From contig NC_134138.1 of NCBI RefSeq assembly GCF_033958435.1, forward strand, positions 270,421,798 through 270,485,797: a DNA stretch of 64,000 nucleotides. Reading direction: 5' to 3'. Positions 41,931 to 53,030 of the stretch are shown here, one piece after another. Position 1 is the stretch's first letter, and the number at the start of each line of letters is the position of its first letter. The notes beneath the pieces are model-generated. The model ran no database searches. It was not told where the DNA came from and worked only from the letters and a program-made list of their open reading frames with translations. Source of the DNA: Carettochelys insculpta. Its lineage: Eukaryota > Chordata > Testudines > Carettochelyidae. A program made the position numbers and the translations under genes.

Positions 41931-42205
41931 GGTGTACACTAGGCAGGCAAGTCAATTAACAGATATGAAATTCTAGCTACTGCAATTGTGTAGCTAAATT
42001 TGACTTATCTGCAATTGATTTACTTGACTGTCTATATAGAGGGAGGTCACTGGGAGAAATTCTGCCCGTCAGGGTCGATCTTCTGGAGTTTGATTTTGTG
42101 CACCTGGTAGAGACACACGAAATTGAACTACCTGGGGTCAGCAGTCAATCCCTGTGCTCTTCGTTATCGTGAGGAGTACGGGAGGTCGACGGGAGAGTTC
42201 CAGGG
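41931..42205 (+). mobile_element. Family A MITE with its right half inverted
   Basis: 41931-42070 is family A in the plus orientation (GCTCGGTGTACACTAGGCAG, AATTCTAGCTACTGCAATTG, CTGTCTATATAGAGGGAGGT). From about 42072 the sequence is the right half in reverse: GGGTCGATCTTCTGGAGTTT, GAAATTGAACTACCTGGGGT, TATCGTGAGGAGTACGGGAG, GGTCGACGGGAGAGTTCC. The normal continuation in the cleanest copy (22.26 kb) has the opposite direction. Confidence 0.72.
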
Positions 42206-42345
42206 ATGACAATCCCTGGTTTTTTGCTTTTTTTTTGAGATGTAAGCACAATCACCATCATTTATACAGGTGAGGAAATGCAGGTTAAGTAACCTGCCTA
42301 TGGACACAATAGCACAACAGGGAATAGCAGTCTGTTTCCCAGCTC

Positions 42346-42951
42346 CCTGGCTTCTATGCTCTTCACTGTGCAACAGGGCCTGCCAGGTTTTGCTATACCC
42401 ATGAATCACACAGCAACAATTGTCCAATTACCTTCACCTTCTTGTGTCTGAGTTAAGTCTAAATGTTCACTTGTGCTATGGTAATTTGTCATCAGAAAAC
42501 CACTGAATCCATTCTCCCGCTGCAGGTATTGTCATTAAAAGCCTTCTAATTTCTATCTAATTGGCAGGGCTGATGTGCGTGTTTCTGAAAAGGGTAAATC
42601 ACTTTACAACTTTGTATGCCTCCACAGTGGGTTATGGATTCGACAGACGGCAGTGTTTGAACATTAGCAGGGTAAGTACGGTCTTTACCCAGAGTGCCTG
42701 ATGTCTTTGCCAGAGGTCAGCCCAAACCTGAACCCTAGATCTGAAGCCACATCCTGGTTTTGAGAGAGTTCAGAGTTGGTGTCTGCCTCTGGACTATACA
42801 CTTCTAGCCCCATTACTTGTTTTTTTGGCTGGCAAAAGACCCTAATGATCTGGTGTAGCCAGTCTGCTTTGAGCTGGTCTGCCAGCACAAAGCAGACTTA
42901 AATCAAGCGATTCCAGGTGCTTGAGACACTCACCCCATAGGAAGATTCTAA
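42346..42951. other. No feature recognised
   Basis: Unique-looking sequence; the LINE-like spacing seen elsewhere is absent. Nothing supported. Confidence 0.4.
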
Positions 42952-43246
42952 GGGAAGCTCTGCACTAGGAAAGAAAGTTGACCTAAGATAAGCAACTTCA
43001 CCTATGAGAATAGCATAGCTGGAGTCGACGTACATTAGGTTGACTTTTTCCGCCAGCCCCACAGCTGGAGGTCAACAGGAGAAACTCTCCCATCAACTTC
43101 CCTTATACCACATGACTGTGAGGAATAGTGAGCGCAGGGGGATGCCCTCAGCATTCAATTTAGTGTGTCCCTACTAGATGCAGTAGATTGAACCCTGGAA
43201 GATCAGCCTCTGCAGCACTGATGCTGCAGTAATTGTAGGCATACCC
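42952..43246 (+). mobile_element. Harbinger-type MITE, family B, copy 2
   Basis: The left end GGGAAGCTCTGCACTAGGA (TAA at 42949-42951) and right end TGTAGGCATACCC (TTA at 43247-43249) bound the order ACTTCACCTATGAGAATAGC, CTGGAGTCGACGTACATTAG, GGTCAACAGGAGAAACTCTC and GCATTCAATTTAGTGTG. It is uninterrupted and serves to date the insertion in copy 1. Confidence 0.78.
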
Positions 43247-43249
43247 TTA

Positions 43250-44637
43250 GATGGAGTCACCATGATGCTTACCTATGCAACCTTCCATAAGCCTTCCTTT
43301 CCTGATATCCTCAACAGGCATGACGCTCCCCATGCTTATCTCCGAGTGCAGAGGGCACAGCTGGCAGCACCGCAACCCCTGTTTTCTAGAGTGGTTCCTG
43401 GTGCTGTTGGCAGACATTCTAGTGCAGAGAAGCACAAATTCTAGTCCCAAGCCAAGAGCCAGTGGCCACACATGGTGCGGAGTAGCCAGACTCTGGCACA
43501 AGCGTAGGAAAATAGAGAGGGTCCCAGAACATGGTGATTTCTTTAGCTTCTATTTTGCAATTGTTCTGAGCCCCTTGTTCTCCCCTACAGCTGCCTAGAA
43601 ACACGAGACACAAAGGGAGCATGGACCTCTTCCTCACAGTCCAAAAGGCTTTGTAGCATGATCAGGGACACCACAAAGCAATGTCCAAGTGCTGTGTTTG
43701 TGAATTTGCCCCCTGTTATTGCAGTGTTGGTTGTGTAAGAGCTCAGGTAATGCTGGAAGCAAAACTCAGTCAGTCTGGGATAGCGGAACCGGTATTTCGG
43801 CGACACAGGGAGAAGAGTTTGCTTGGCTTGTGTGTTACATATCCTGCTGCTGTGGGACATCAAGGTCAAGAATAAAAACAGACCCACTTTTACAAGCTCT
43901 GAATATGTAGCTATTTGAAGGTAGGTCTCCAGGAAAACTGGGGTCGTACCAGATAGCAAATGTGAAAATTGGGACAGGAGTAATAGGCACTGATGTTAGA
44001 CAAATCCTTACATAGCAGGACTGTGCCTATGAAATTGGCATTTGCCCTGTCAGTTCAGAAAGTAGTTAGACAGTTCAATACGTAGCACTCTTATCTCTGA
44101 GTCAGCCCAGAACCACCTGTGCAGCACTAGAGGATGTTACGGTACTGATTACGCACAATGGGAGCAGTCCCATGGTTCCTCCAAGCCAGGGAAAGGAGAG
44201 AAGTACATCCGAGTCTGTGCCTTCATCTTCCGATCTCAGGCCCTGGGAGGTAGCAGTAGTCTGCCCTTTGCAATATCCTGTTTTTCTGAGACCCCTTCCT
44301 CTTTGCCTAACGACTGCATGCTTTGTGGAGTAGGGTAGGCTCCAGGGCAGAACAGCTTATAATCACTTGTCAGACCTCCACCTCTGAGTCTTTTCCTTTA
44401 AGGAGGAGATTTAAAGTCCTCATAGTCTGGGAAATGGCCGCAGCCCTTGGGTCTTCACCTTGAAGAAGTCTACTGAGCCCTTGGGCAGGCTAAACAAGCA
44501 AAACCAAAGTCTGTGCCTGCTCAGTCCCTGGAGAGAACCAAAGCTCAGTCTTCAGAACATTCTGTCAGTCCCTCTGTGGTCTAGGAGAGAAACAGAAACT
44601 TCAGAGAGTTCGTTTATTGAGTGTAACCAAGAGACAT
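43250..44637. other. No gene recognised
   Basis: Frames such as 43275-43598 (107 codons) and 43585-43959 (124 codons, minus) show no domain. Nothing supported. Confidence 0.4.
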
Positions 44638-45075
44638 AGCCCAGAGGCACTGAGATCACTGGCGGGACTGAAGTCTGCATTACAGCCTTAGCAAAGAGGT
44701 AGCTGGCTTTTGGACCAGGTCTACACTAGAGTCAGCTGTAGCTAGGCAACTCCAGCTACAGCAATTGTGTAGCTAGAATTGACATATCTACAGTCAACTT
44801 ATCTGGCCATCCTCACTGAGGGAGGTCAACAGGAAGAACTCTTTCATTGGCCACCCTTGCTCCTCATGAGAAGAGGACTACAGCGGTTGACCGTTGAGCC
44901 CTGATAGTTTGATTTTGTGCATCCCCACTAGATGCATAAAATCGAACCCCGGAAGTTCAGCCCTGACTGGACTGATTTCTCAGTGAGTATAGACATACCA
45001 TTAGCTCATGTGGTAGAGGCTTATGTCTTTAGTCCCTAAAGCCACAGGTTCACTCTCACCTGCTGATTACCTGGG
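44638..45075 (+). mobile_element. tRNA-derived SINE split by a MITE
   Basis: The left part 44638-44712 (CCCAGAGGCACTGAGATCAC, ATTACAGCCTTAGCAAAGAG, AGCTGGCTTTT) and right part 45001-45075 (TTAGCTCATGTGGTAGAGGC, box A; CACAGGTTCACTCTCACCTG, box B-like) join to a single SINE. The two arms of the palindrome at 47.45-47.81 kb run uninterrupted through this same position. Confidence 0.8.
44713..45000 (+). mobile_element. Harbinger-type MITE, family A, inserted in a SINE
   Basis: It starts GACCAGGTCTACACTAG and ends GAGTATAGACATACCA. The interior carries the family palindrome CAATTGTGTAGCTAGAATTG, GGGAGGTCAACAGGAAGAAC and GATTTTGTGCATCCCCACTA. The flanks are TTG on the left (44710-44712) and TTA on the right, and the uninterrupted sister SINE reads CTTTAGCTC here, so the ancestral target is TTA. 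Confidence 0.85.
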
Positions 45076-45289
45076 TCCTTTGGCTTTACGTGTGGGGGGA
45101 GAGCCCTCATTGGGGGTGAAAGGCTGGAAGGTTTATGGAACTTGTGACGTGCTTCCTCAGTTGAGGGAAGTATATAACTCACAGGCACTGAAAAAATTTA
45201 ACTTTTCTGCCAAGTAGAGCCAGCAGCAGCCAGTTCTGTGTTGGATGGATCTGCCAGAATCTACATGGAAGAGCAACTTGGGATAGTGA
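45076..45289. other. Short spacer, no feature
   Basis: Nothing supported. Confidence 0.35.
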
Positions 45290-45520
45290 GAGGACAGTTC
45301 TTTAATCTTGTAGAAGAAGGTATAACAAAAGCAAATGATTAAAAGCTGAAGTGAAGCAAATCCAGACTAGAAATAGGGGGGAAAGCTTTTAACAGTATGG
45401 GTAATCAACTATTGGAACGACTTACCTTGGGATCGGATGGATTCTCCACCCCTGTCCATCAATCCAGGCTTTCTACAAGATAAGCTATCGGTCAGATAGA
45501 AGTTCTGGATTTAATCCTGA
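45290..45520 (+). mobile_element. CR1/L3-like LINE 3' fragment
   Basis: The order of landmarks (AAATCCAGACTAGAAATAGG, GGGTAATCAACTATTGGAAC, GACTTACCTTGGGATCGGAT and TCAATCCAGGCTTTCTACAA) is that of the C-terminal and 3' regions of CR1/L3 LINEs, where a WxxLP and a SPS segment lie. Decayed, no open frame. Confidence 0.65.
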
Positions 45521-46924
45521 AGTAATAGGGGGAAAGTATTGGCTTGAACCTCTAAATGCTAGTATGACAGAAATCAATAATACTAATAAATGCACAATAA
45601 AACAAAGAAGAAAATTAAGCTACACAATATGTTCCTGTAACTCAGTTACCCACAGAGGTCTATAAGATTTAAATGAGGGATTACAAAGTATTCTCTATAA
45701 ATTCCATATTAATTATTGTGGTGGACAGTACTCTCCATTCCCTTAGAATAGAACCTAAAACATCCAGTTGTAGGAAAATCCGCAATGTACCTTTGATTTT
45801 AAACATCGCTAGTGTGTTCTTTTGCTCGGCCAGTTGATATTGATCTATTTAAAAGTAATTAACAGCCCTCATGAAAAAAAAGAAAATATTCGCTTTCATC
45901 TCTAAGAAAAGGTGCTTTTCAAGAGAGATTAATGCTAAACCAGTCAAGTCCCCTCATGATGAGAAACCATTATTATTTGTATACATTATTTATACCGTGC
46001 CATGGCTGCACGCGGGATAAGGTAGTCAAGTGCATTTTTAATTACAAAGTAATAAAATACCCCACTGATTTATGGACTACAATAAAACACACGATGTGGT
46101 AAAAACACACAGGGTTCTCTGACTAGGGAAATCTATCAAGTCCTTGTGGGTTGTGTGGGAAAGTTGCCACAGCCCTGAGTACACTGTAGAGGCCTAAATA
46201 TGACAGGCAGACAGACAGACAGGATGGCCCTGACATAAATCGTCTTTCCTATTTCAGACTACCGTGATCTACTGGCAATACACCCAAACCTGACTGCCCA
46301 CTATAGGCTCCCTGGGCCATATTTAGGCTGCTAACTAGTAACTGGCCTAATTTTCAGAAATACAAACATCAGCAAGTCCCACTGACTGGGAGCTGGGAAA
46401 GGTACAGTGTCTTTGAAAATCAGGTCACTTCTAGTTCCCCAGACCATACAGCCTAAGGCTTCAGACACATGCTTCTCAGCCAACCAGCAAGCTAACAGTC
46501 GGACTGACCTGCACTTTATTGCTTCCTGAGATAAATGACTCTGCCCACGCATGATGCCATGTGTTATGTGTTTTAGGAAGAGCATTGTGCCTGGAATGAA
46601 GATGCAATCTTTTTCTTTTAATGAGCGTTCCCCTTTTCTCCCTGCATCTAAGTACTTATATATATAAGTACAGCTCCCGCTTGGTTTATTCAGATGGTTT
46701 AAGACTGTATTTTTTAACACATTATTTATTGAAGATGTTTTTGCTGACTAGTCTAGCTATCAAAGGCATTTCCTGAGGCTATCACTTCAGGCCTACTATC
46801 ACAATGCATAAAAAAATCTAAACCACAACAAGGGTTGCTAAATACAATAGACAGGCAGGCTGAGCCACAAGATATTGACACCTAATTTCCTTGTTTTAAT
46901 ATTATAAAATTAATGTATTGGAAT
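45521..46924. other. No gene recognised; GACA microsatellite
   Basis: 46202-46223 is a short GACA/GGCA array (GACAGGCAGACAGACAGACA). Otherwise unique-looking sequence. The 129-codon minus-strand frame at 46331-46720 has no domain. Confidence 0.45.
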
Positions 46925-47411
46925 TAGGGTATCTATCTATCTATCATCATTATTAATAACCGTGGGCTCAGTGCCCTTTGGTGTCTGATTCCCCTGATTC
47001 CCCTCTCACTATTTCTTTCCATCTTTCCCTGTCCAATGCAGAGTGGCTTAGTTTCTGTAGACTACCTCTGCACCAATCTACTATACCATCTATCCATTCT
47101 CTGTGGGGTCTGCCTCTCCTATTTGAACTATCCATTATGCCGAATACCAGGGTCTTGATTTTTTGTTTGTCGTTCATTCTGCAAATATGCCCAAATAGTT
47201 GTAGCTTCTGTTTTTATAACCTTCTGCAGCAGGTTCTCTTTCGGCTGTATCTTTCTATGTAATTCCTTATTGGTGACCTTCTTCATCCATCCTATTCTCA
47301 GGATCTTTCTACAACAACTCCTTTCGAACGCCAATATTCTTCTCTTCGAATCTTTCATTATCACCCGTCTCACATCTGTACAACATGCTGCTGAATACAC
47401 ATTTTTATCTA
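46925..47411 (-). mobile_element. RTE-like LINE, C-terminal and 3' part
   Basis: On the minus strand a frame at 47400-47128 holds DSKRRILAFERSCCRKILRI, a KELHRKI block and WAYLQN. A second frame at 47177-46968 holds a RRGRPHREWIDGIVDW segment and the ALDRERWKEIVRG block. These are the C-terminal blocks of RTE-clade LINE proteins. The 3' end on the minus strand runs to a short (GATA/ATCT)n tract at about 46930-46946, fitting the short tandem tails of that clade. It is broken between frames. A fragment of the same type lies at 16.65 kb. Confidence 0.78.
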
Positions 47412-47446
47412 TCTATCTTTTGCTATACACCATACCTGTCCATCTA

Positions 47447-47815
47447 TAGTATCCAGAGGCACTGAGACCTCATCTGGGGTGAGTGAAGTCTCTGCTCTAC
47501 AGCCTCAGCTGGCCTTTAGGTTCTGTGGTAGAGTGCAGGGCTTTTGACCTTATGTTCACAGGTTCTATCCCTGGAGCCACCACCCCACATCTGTCAGCAT
47601 TACAACATTGGTATTCCCAACCAATGCACCAGTTGCAATGCCAACAGACTTGAGGTTACCAGCCCAAGGAATAGAACCTGTGATCATAGGGTCTAAAGCC
47701 CTGCACTCTACCACATGAGCTAAAGGCCAGCTGGCACACAACCACGGCTGTAGAGCAGGGACTTCACTCACCCCAGATGAGGTCTCAGTGCCTCTGGGTA
47801 CTACAGATCTTTCTA
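47447..47815. repeat. Palindrome of two SINE copies, ~165-bp arms
   Basis: The left arm (47449 on: GTATCCAGAGGCACTGAGAC, CTGCTCTACAGCC, AGCTGGCCTTTAGG, GTTCTATCCCTGG) is the reverse complement of the right arm (to 47805: GGCTGTAGAGCAGGGACTTC, GATGAGGTCTCAGTGCCTCT). The centre near 47620 (CATTACAACATTGGTATTCC) is a short loop. Each arm is one SINE with a tRNA-like box. The copies are in opposite orientations and share their ends. The right arm carries a ~13-bp extra segment (GGCACACAACCAC). Confidence 0.88.
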
Positions 47816-48769
47816 GTTGCACTATTGGATACAGCTCATAAGGGTGTTATTTTCTATGCCTCATCCTTCCATTCCGACATGACCATGTGGAGTGGCTCTC
47901 AACCCCACTGCCCCCTCCCCCAAACACCTGAAATGATACACATTACTTCAGGGAATACAGAGCAAAACATTGCATTCCTGCTGCCTTGTGTGGCATTGCC
48001 CTATATGTAACGGAGGGCACAGTTTGGCTCACTGAATAAAGACAGATGCTTACATTTAGCAGAGGATTCTCCCCACTGTTGTGAAGACAGTTAACCCTGC
48101 ACCCTCCTCCTCTCCCCCCTCGCTAGCCACTCTTCTCAGATTACGTGTGGCAACAGGGGAGTTCATCAGCAATATACCTCCAACCAAACCTTTTAACTAT
48201 CTCATAAATCAATCCAACCGGCTGGCTGGCTCAGCTCTATTTATGGCCCCAGCTAGGAAATCCCTGAATGAGTCCCTTCCTGTCACAGGTATAATGGTAA
48301 CCCCTGCGGTGGCTGGAATTCTGATCCACGGTAGATGGGGAATGTCCAGCAGTAATGGCAGATAACATTTCTTGCCCTCATGTATCTCTGCTGTTAGCCT
48401 TCTCAGATCTTTTACGAGAAGTAAAAACCTCAGACAGTAAACACGGACACCTCCCTGTCTAGCCGCGTGGCTAAGGGAAGCACTTAAGGTTAGCAGAAAG
48501 TAAAAGAAACTCAGGTGTTTTCCATGTTGGTCCTTGAATGACAGAATGAAATGTTGGCCTAACCGCCCTGTTTGAGCACTGCTTTAACTCAAGAATTAAA
48601 GAGGGGGACTTCCCAGCTCCTTTCTGATGGGGTATATTTCCCAGGCCAGCACTTCATCCGGCATAAATGGGTATAGCATCATTGAAGTCAGTGGAGTAGT
48701 TCTGCTGGTTCAGACCATCAAATGGTTTGTACCTTCATGGTGTGCCAGAACCCCTGCCTTAAATTCATC
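47816..48769. other. No gene recognised
   Basis: Unique-looking sequence. Nothing supported. Confidence 0.4.
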
Positions 48770-48900
48770 TCCAGATCTGAGGAAGAGGGTGAACCCCATG
48801 AAAGTTCATCACCTAGTAAATTATTTTGTTAGTCTTTAAAGTGCTACCTGACTGCTGGTTTGTTTTGTTAGAATACAGACTAACATGGTGACCTCTCTGT
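48770..48900 (+). mobile_element. Penelope 3' end
   Basis: CATGAAAGTTCATCACCTAG, TAAATTATTTTGTTAGTCTT, TAAAGTGCTACCTGACTGCT and ACAGACTAACATGGTGACC match the reverse of the 7.3-kb and 36.7-kb ends. Only the 3' untranslated end remains, so the copy is strongly 5'-truncated. Confidence 0.8.
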
Positions 48901-51417
48901 TGCGTTAAACTTGTCACTGGTCCAGGACTGGACGTTGCTCATTCTGTTCAAATGACCCAATGTAATTTTTGCGGGGTGGATTCTACATTTGAGTGGGGGA
49001 GGGAAGCAATATACAGTGTTCTGGTTTTGATAACCATGCCCTATCTACAAGCAGACCATAGGTGTTTGCAACATTAGCCATTGTCTCTGCAAAATGCAGC
49101 AGCAGAGATGGCCAAAGACGCCTCACAAATGTTATTGTATCCCCTGGTTCTCTAATTTACCAAATGACTCCACAGTCTATCACACAGCTTTTACCATTAC
49201 ATATATGGGGCCTGATGGACTCTAGTTCTATGCCACTGTGACGCCACTGATTTTAAGAGAGTTACACCAGCATCAACCTGGGATCGCACAGCGGTGGATA
49301 AGCCCACAGTATTGGAGGGTGTGTTCTCTGTAATTTACCTTTCCATCGCACACACAATGACTCAGGGGGCCTGACTCTCATCCCACCCTGACTTGAATGC
49401 AATTGCTCCTGATTTACAGGCACATAAAGGAAATCAGAAGCAGGCCTGCTGCTTTCAATAGGTTTGCACAGCGTGCAAACCAAGCAGAGATTTGTCTCAG
49501 TTGTGTGTAGTGCAAAAATGATGCAACTATTCCGGCTACAATTTTAACCCTTGAAAAGCCAGGAATTTCAGAAGTAAGATTCCCAGAGCAACCTTGACTC
49601 TTAAAGTTTCACACACCCAGTAAGGATCTCTTCTTATAACATATAATGTTAGTAGGCATATCCTGCTATGACTAAGACGCATATATAGATTGGGAGTAAT
49701 CCTGACTGGTGCTGAGCAGCCACAACTCCCACCAACTGAAATGGGCACTTACTTGGAACCTTGTGGGATCAGGGCCAGTAACATCTGTTGTTTTCATTAT
49801 CAGAGGTGATGAATACTTGACACATCAGTCGACTTACTGTATAGGAGGAAAAACAAAACAAAACTGGCCTTACAGTCTTTATTCTGTGGTTTGGCAGATT
49901 TGAGTTTAAGGGCGTAGATAGGGGACTGTGACTTTATTAGATACATAGAGATTAAAGGATGGTATAATGAGAGGAGTTTGTTTTTCATCATTAACTCACA
50001 TTCTTTCAATGCCATAGTTATAACAAATGCATCCCCCAGGACGCTAAAGAGGACAATTAGAGGTAGATATTTCTTTTTAATGCCGCTTTGCAGCAGGATA
50101 GGATCCTATAGTGTAGCTGTATTTAAAAAAAAACAAAACAAAAAACCTTTTTACTTTAATTGCGAGTTGTGATGGGAGAAAAATATGTAAAAATCAAGAA
50201 TAGCTAAAAATAGGTCCACTAGAAGACAACCTATCTAGCCATAAATTATCCAGAGCCCAATAAAAACTCAGTGAATGAGACAGTTGGAATGTGTGAGGGC
50301 ATGAAGACATAATGATATTAAATTAGTGCTTGCCTTCAAGAACTGCAGAGGGTTGTGAATTACTCTCGCGTAAGAGCTTTGCTGGAATTGATAGCAGTCT
50401 TTGCTGCTTGTGGACGAAACCCCATCAATTTTATTTCATTTTCAGCCAGAGAGGAATGTGTGTCATGGAGGCTTCATGGAACATGTTGATTTTGATTTTT
50501 TGCCTTAAAAAATATTTGCATTGATTGTCATTTGATTCATGATCCCACCAGCAAATGGACTTTTGATTTTTAAATCTTCCTCTCTCTCTTCCTTAGGCCT
50601 TTGTTTTCATGGATGCTCACAGCCGGATGTGCTTACAGCTGTGCTAATATATTGATTCACTAATGTGTTGTCAGTTTACCTCTGTTTATAGAGTTTCCTG
50701 GGAACTCTGTGTCTGAAACTGAGTATACAGATCAGTCATTGGATTCTACAATAAAACATAATTCTCCTACCATCCTATATCCATACCTCCCTAACTGTAG
50801 CGAGTTGGAATTGGGTAGTAGCCCTTCAAATAGTTTTGGGAGCCCTCTAGTGGACTTCCATTTCTTCTGTTGAAGTAGCCACTGGAACCCCACAGAATAG
50901 CAGTGCATCTCCAGCAGCTAGGCCTTTTATGTTAGTAACTGGGGTTGTGGACTTCAGCTGTGTCCATGTGGTTTTCCTGTGTTCTTAATGTTGTGCTGAC
51001 AGCAAAGACACACCAGTCATTCCATTGGCTTCAGGACAGTGGCTTTCTGGTGGGACAGGAGAATCAAGTGCAAGGTGGACCATTCTTCACTGCCAAATAG
51101 TGACATTTAAGCTATCTCTGTGGGATTTTGGTTAATGGTTACACAGCCTGACAGGTACCTCAAAACTCTCAGCAAGGCCATTCAAGAATATCTAGGAAAT
51201 ATTGCACATCACCCCATTGTGTGATAATCAACTTATCTGAAGAGTGAATATATTACACTGGGGGAAGCCAGCATGACCAGGGACAAGCCCAGCCTGGGAG
51301 AGGGAATAGTCTTCCTTGACAAGAATGCTATTGGCTGGGATGCTGGACAAGGGAGAGCTCCTGCTCACTGGATGTTTGTCAGGAAGTTGCTTCTTCAAGA
51401 AACCCAAAATGTCTTTG
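48901..51417. other. No gene recognised; faint old repeat
   Basis: 49205-49445 contains TGATTTTAAGAGAGTTACAC and CTTGAATGCAATTGCTCCTG, resembling an ancient sauropsid repeat. Elsewhere I see nothing. Reading frames are short. Confidence 0.45.
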
Positions 51418-52067
51418 AAGCTTTATCTACACAGGCAATTGAGAGACAAAACTTTTGTCATTCACTGGTGCTTAATCCCCTCTCTTAGGAAGATGCCTCT
51501 GCTTGCCATCTTTTAACATGGGGGGACTTGCACTGCAGTCACCACACGATTCTTGACAGATAGAAGGCCCAAGGCCAATGGCACGGGATCCACAACAACT
51601 GGGAGTCTCCTGTCCACTGCAGCCTTCATCCACCTTCCCAGCCGTTGTAGCATTGCCCTCGCTATCCTCTGCCTGTTCTGCCCTTGAGGACTCTTAGGCT
51701 CGTTCTTCATCTGGACCCTCCCGCTTGACCTGCCGGGAGTACAGGACTCCTACAGCTTTGTTCTCGGGTCCATTGAAACACACAAGCCCACTCACCACAA
51801 CAAGATGACGATCCAGAGAGTGAGATTCCCCACTCTATATTCCCCCTGAAAGACAAAAAATTGCCATGACAAGAGGCAGTGTGACCGGAGCCTGAAGTGG
51901 CAGCATGAAGGGTGCGTTGTTGGCAGGAGTGCTCTCCAGTTAACAATGTGAACCTCCACTTGTTGGGCGTGGAAGTATGTCATCAGCAAAAGCACAGAGA
52001 AACTGCATTGACACTGCCCAACTTTTATGTCAACACAGCCATGTCACTGTGTAGCGCAGACAGAGCC
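51418..52067 (-). mobile_element. Harbinger-type element, internally coding-like, 650 bp
   Basis: Left AAGCTTTATCTACACAGGC and right GTAGCGCAGACAGAGCC are imperfect inverted termini, and TTG (51415-51417) and TTA (52068-52070) flank them. On the minus strand a frame near 51513-51710 contains RLGRWM and DRRLPV. A second copy at 57.02 kb keeps the same peptide phase, with a single stop. I do not recognise the protein family; a Harbinger accessory or transposase N-terminus is inference. Confidence 0.68.
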
Positions 52068-53030
52068 TTAGACACACAAAGGGTCAGTCATGACTTAGCT
52101 CACAAGAGAAGCCTCTGGCCTTGTAACCTGACCCAGCCAGTGATCTGAATTCTTTTCATTCCAGCTGAAAATTATCCCTGAGGATCATTTCCTCTGGGAG
52201 GTGTTAGGGAATATTAAAAGGATAGGAATCTGCTCATTAAAGACAAACCCAGAAGAACTCTCACTCTGCAGAAAAGACTGCAGGGCTTAATTTACTCAGT
52301 CAGTATTGATCAGTTAGCAAGACAATTGCAAAATGCTTTTGATCCCTGAAACTCGGTAACTTCACTGCCTGGATTAAAGTGTTGAATTAGACCCAAAAAG
52401 TCATGGCGGCGGAGCTGGCTCTGAACATGTTGCTATTAACAGTTAGCTCAATCCACATGAAGGAACAGATGAATAAAAAGCACTGACAGCATTCTGAGTT
52501 ATTACTCTTAAGAGCCCAGGTTTTCAACAGTGCCCATGTCTGTTTGCTCATGCAGCTGTATGGCTCTGTTGTTGCTGCAGCTGCATATGCAAACCTGGCA
52601 ATTACAGTACATGCCATCAGCTGGACATGCAAATGACCATTTGCTGGGGCAGTTGCTATGACAGCGCATGTAAGTCCATGAACTGCGCATAGAACTTAGC
52701 CAGACAGTTGTGCTCATAACTTTTGCACGTGAGACGCGTGTCTGGATCTCTGGACCATGATGGATATTTTCAGAAGAGCATGTGCCCCTAGGTAGACTAG
52801 AATAGATTCACTGCTGAATGTCTGGAGACCTGGGCTGTAAATCATGTCTTACATCATAAGAACTGTTGGGTTATTCATTAACATTTTATATTTCTTATGG
52901 TAAGACAGAGAAACAATTCTGCACAGCAACGGCAGAATCAGCCTGGCAATCTTTTTGTCCAGGGAGAGCTTTCTGTCTTTGGCCTCAGTTTGCAAACACT
53001 TAAGCATATGAGTAGCTTTCTGCACACTAA
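52068..53030. other. No gene recognised
   Basis: Unique-looking sequence. Nothing supported. Confidence 0.4.

Larger units (their letters stand above)
40838..42345. repeat. Patchwork of local direct and inverted duplications with MITE pieces
   Basis: Three separate relations overlap here. A ~140-bp unit (GTGAGGTCAGCACTGGA ... CATATCAGGCAGTAGTCTCA ... ATTAGGCAG) occurs at about 41318-41460 and again at about 41850-41990, same strand. The string CAGCTGAGATTAGCCATTTCC at 40850-40870 recurs inverted at about 41459-41482. A ~90-bp tail (GGCAAGTTACTTAACCTACA ... TTACATCTC) at about 41565-41645 recurs inverted at about 42230-42310. The region also carries the two MITE pieces and a Penelope tail listed next. 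Confidence 0.72.
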
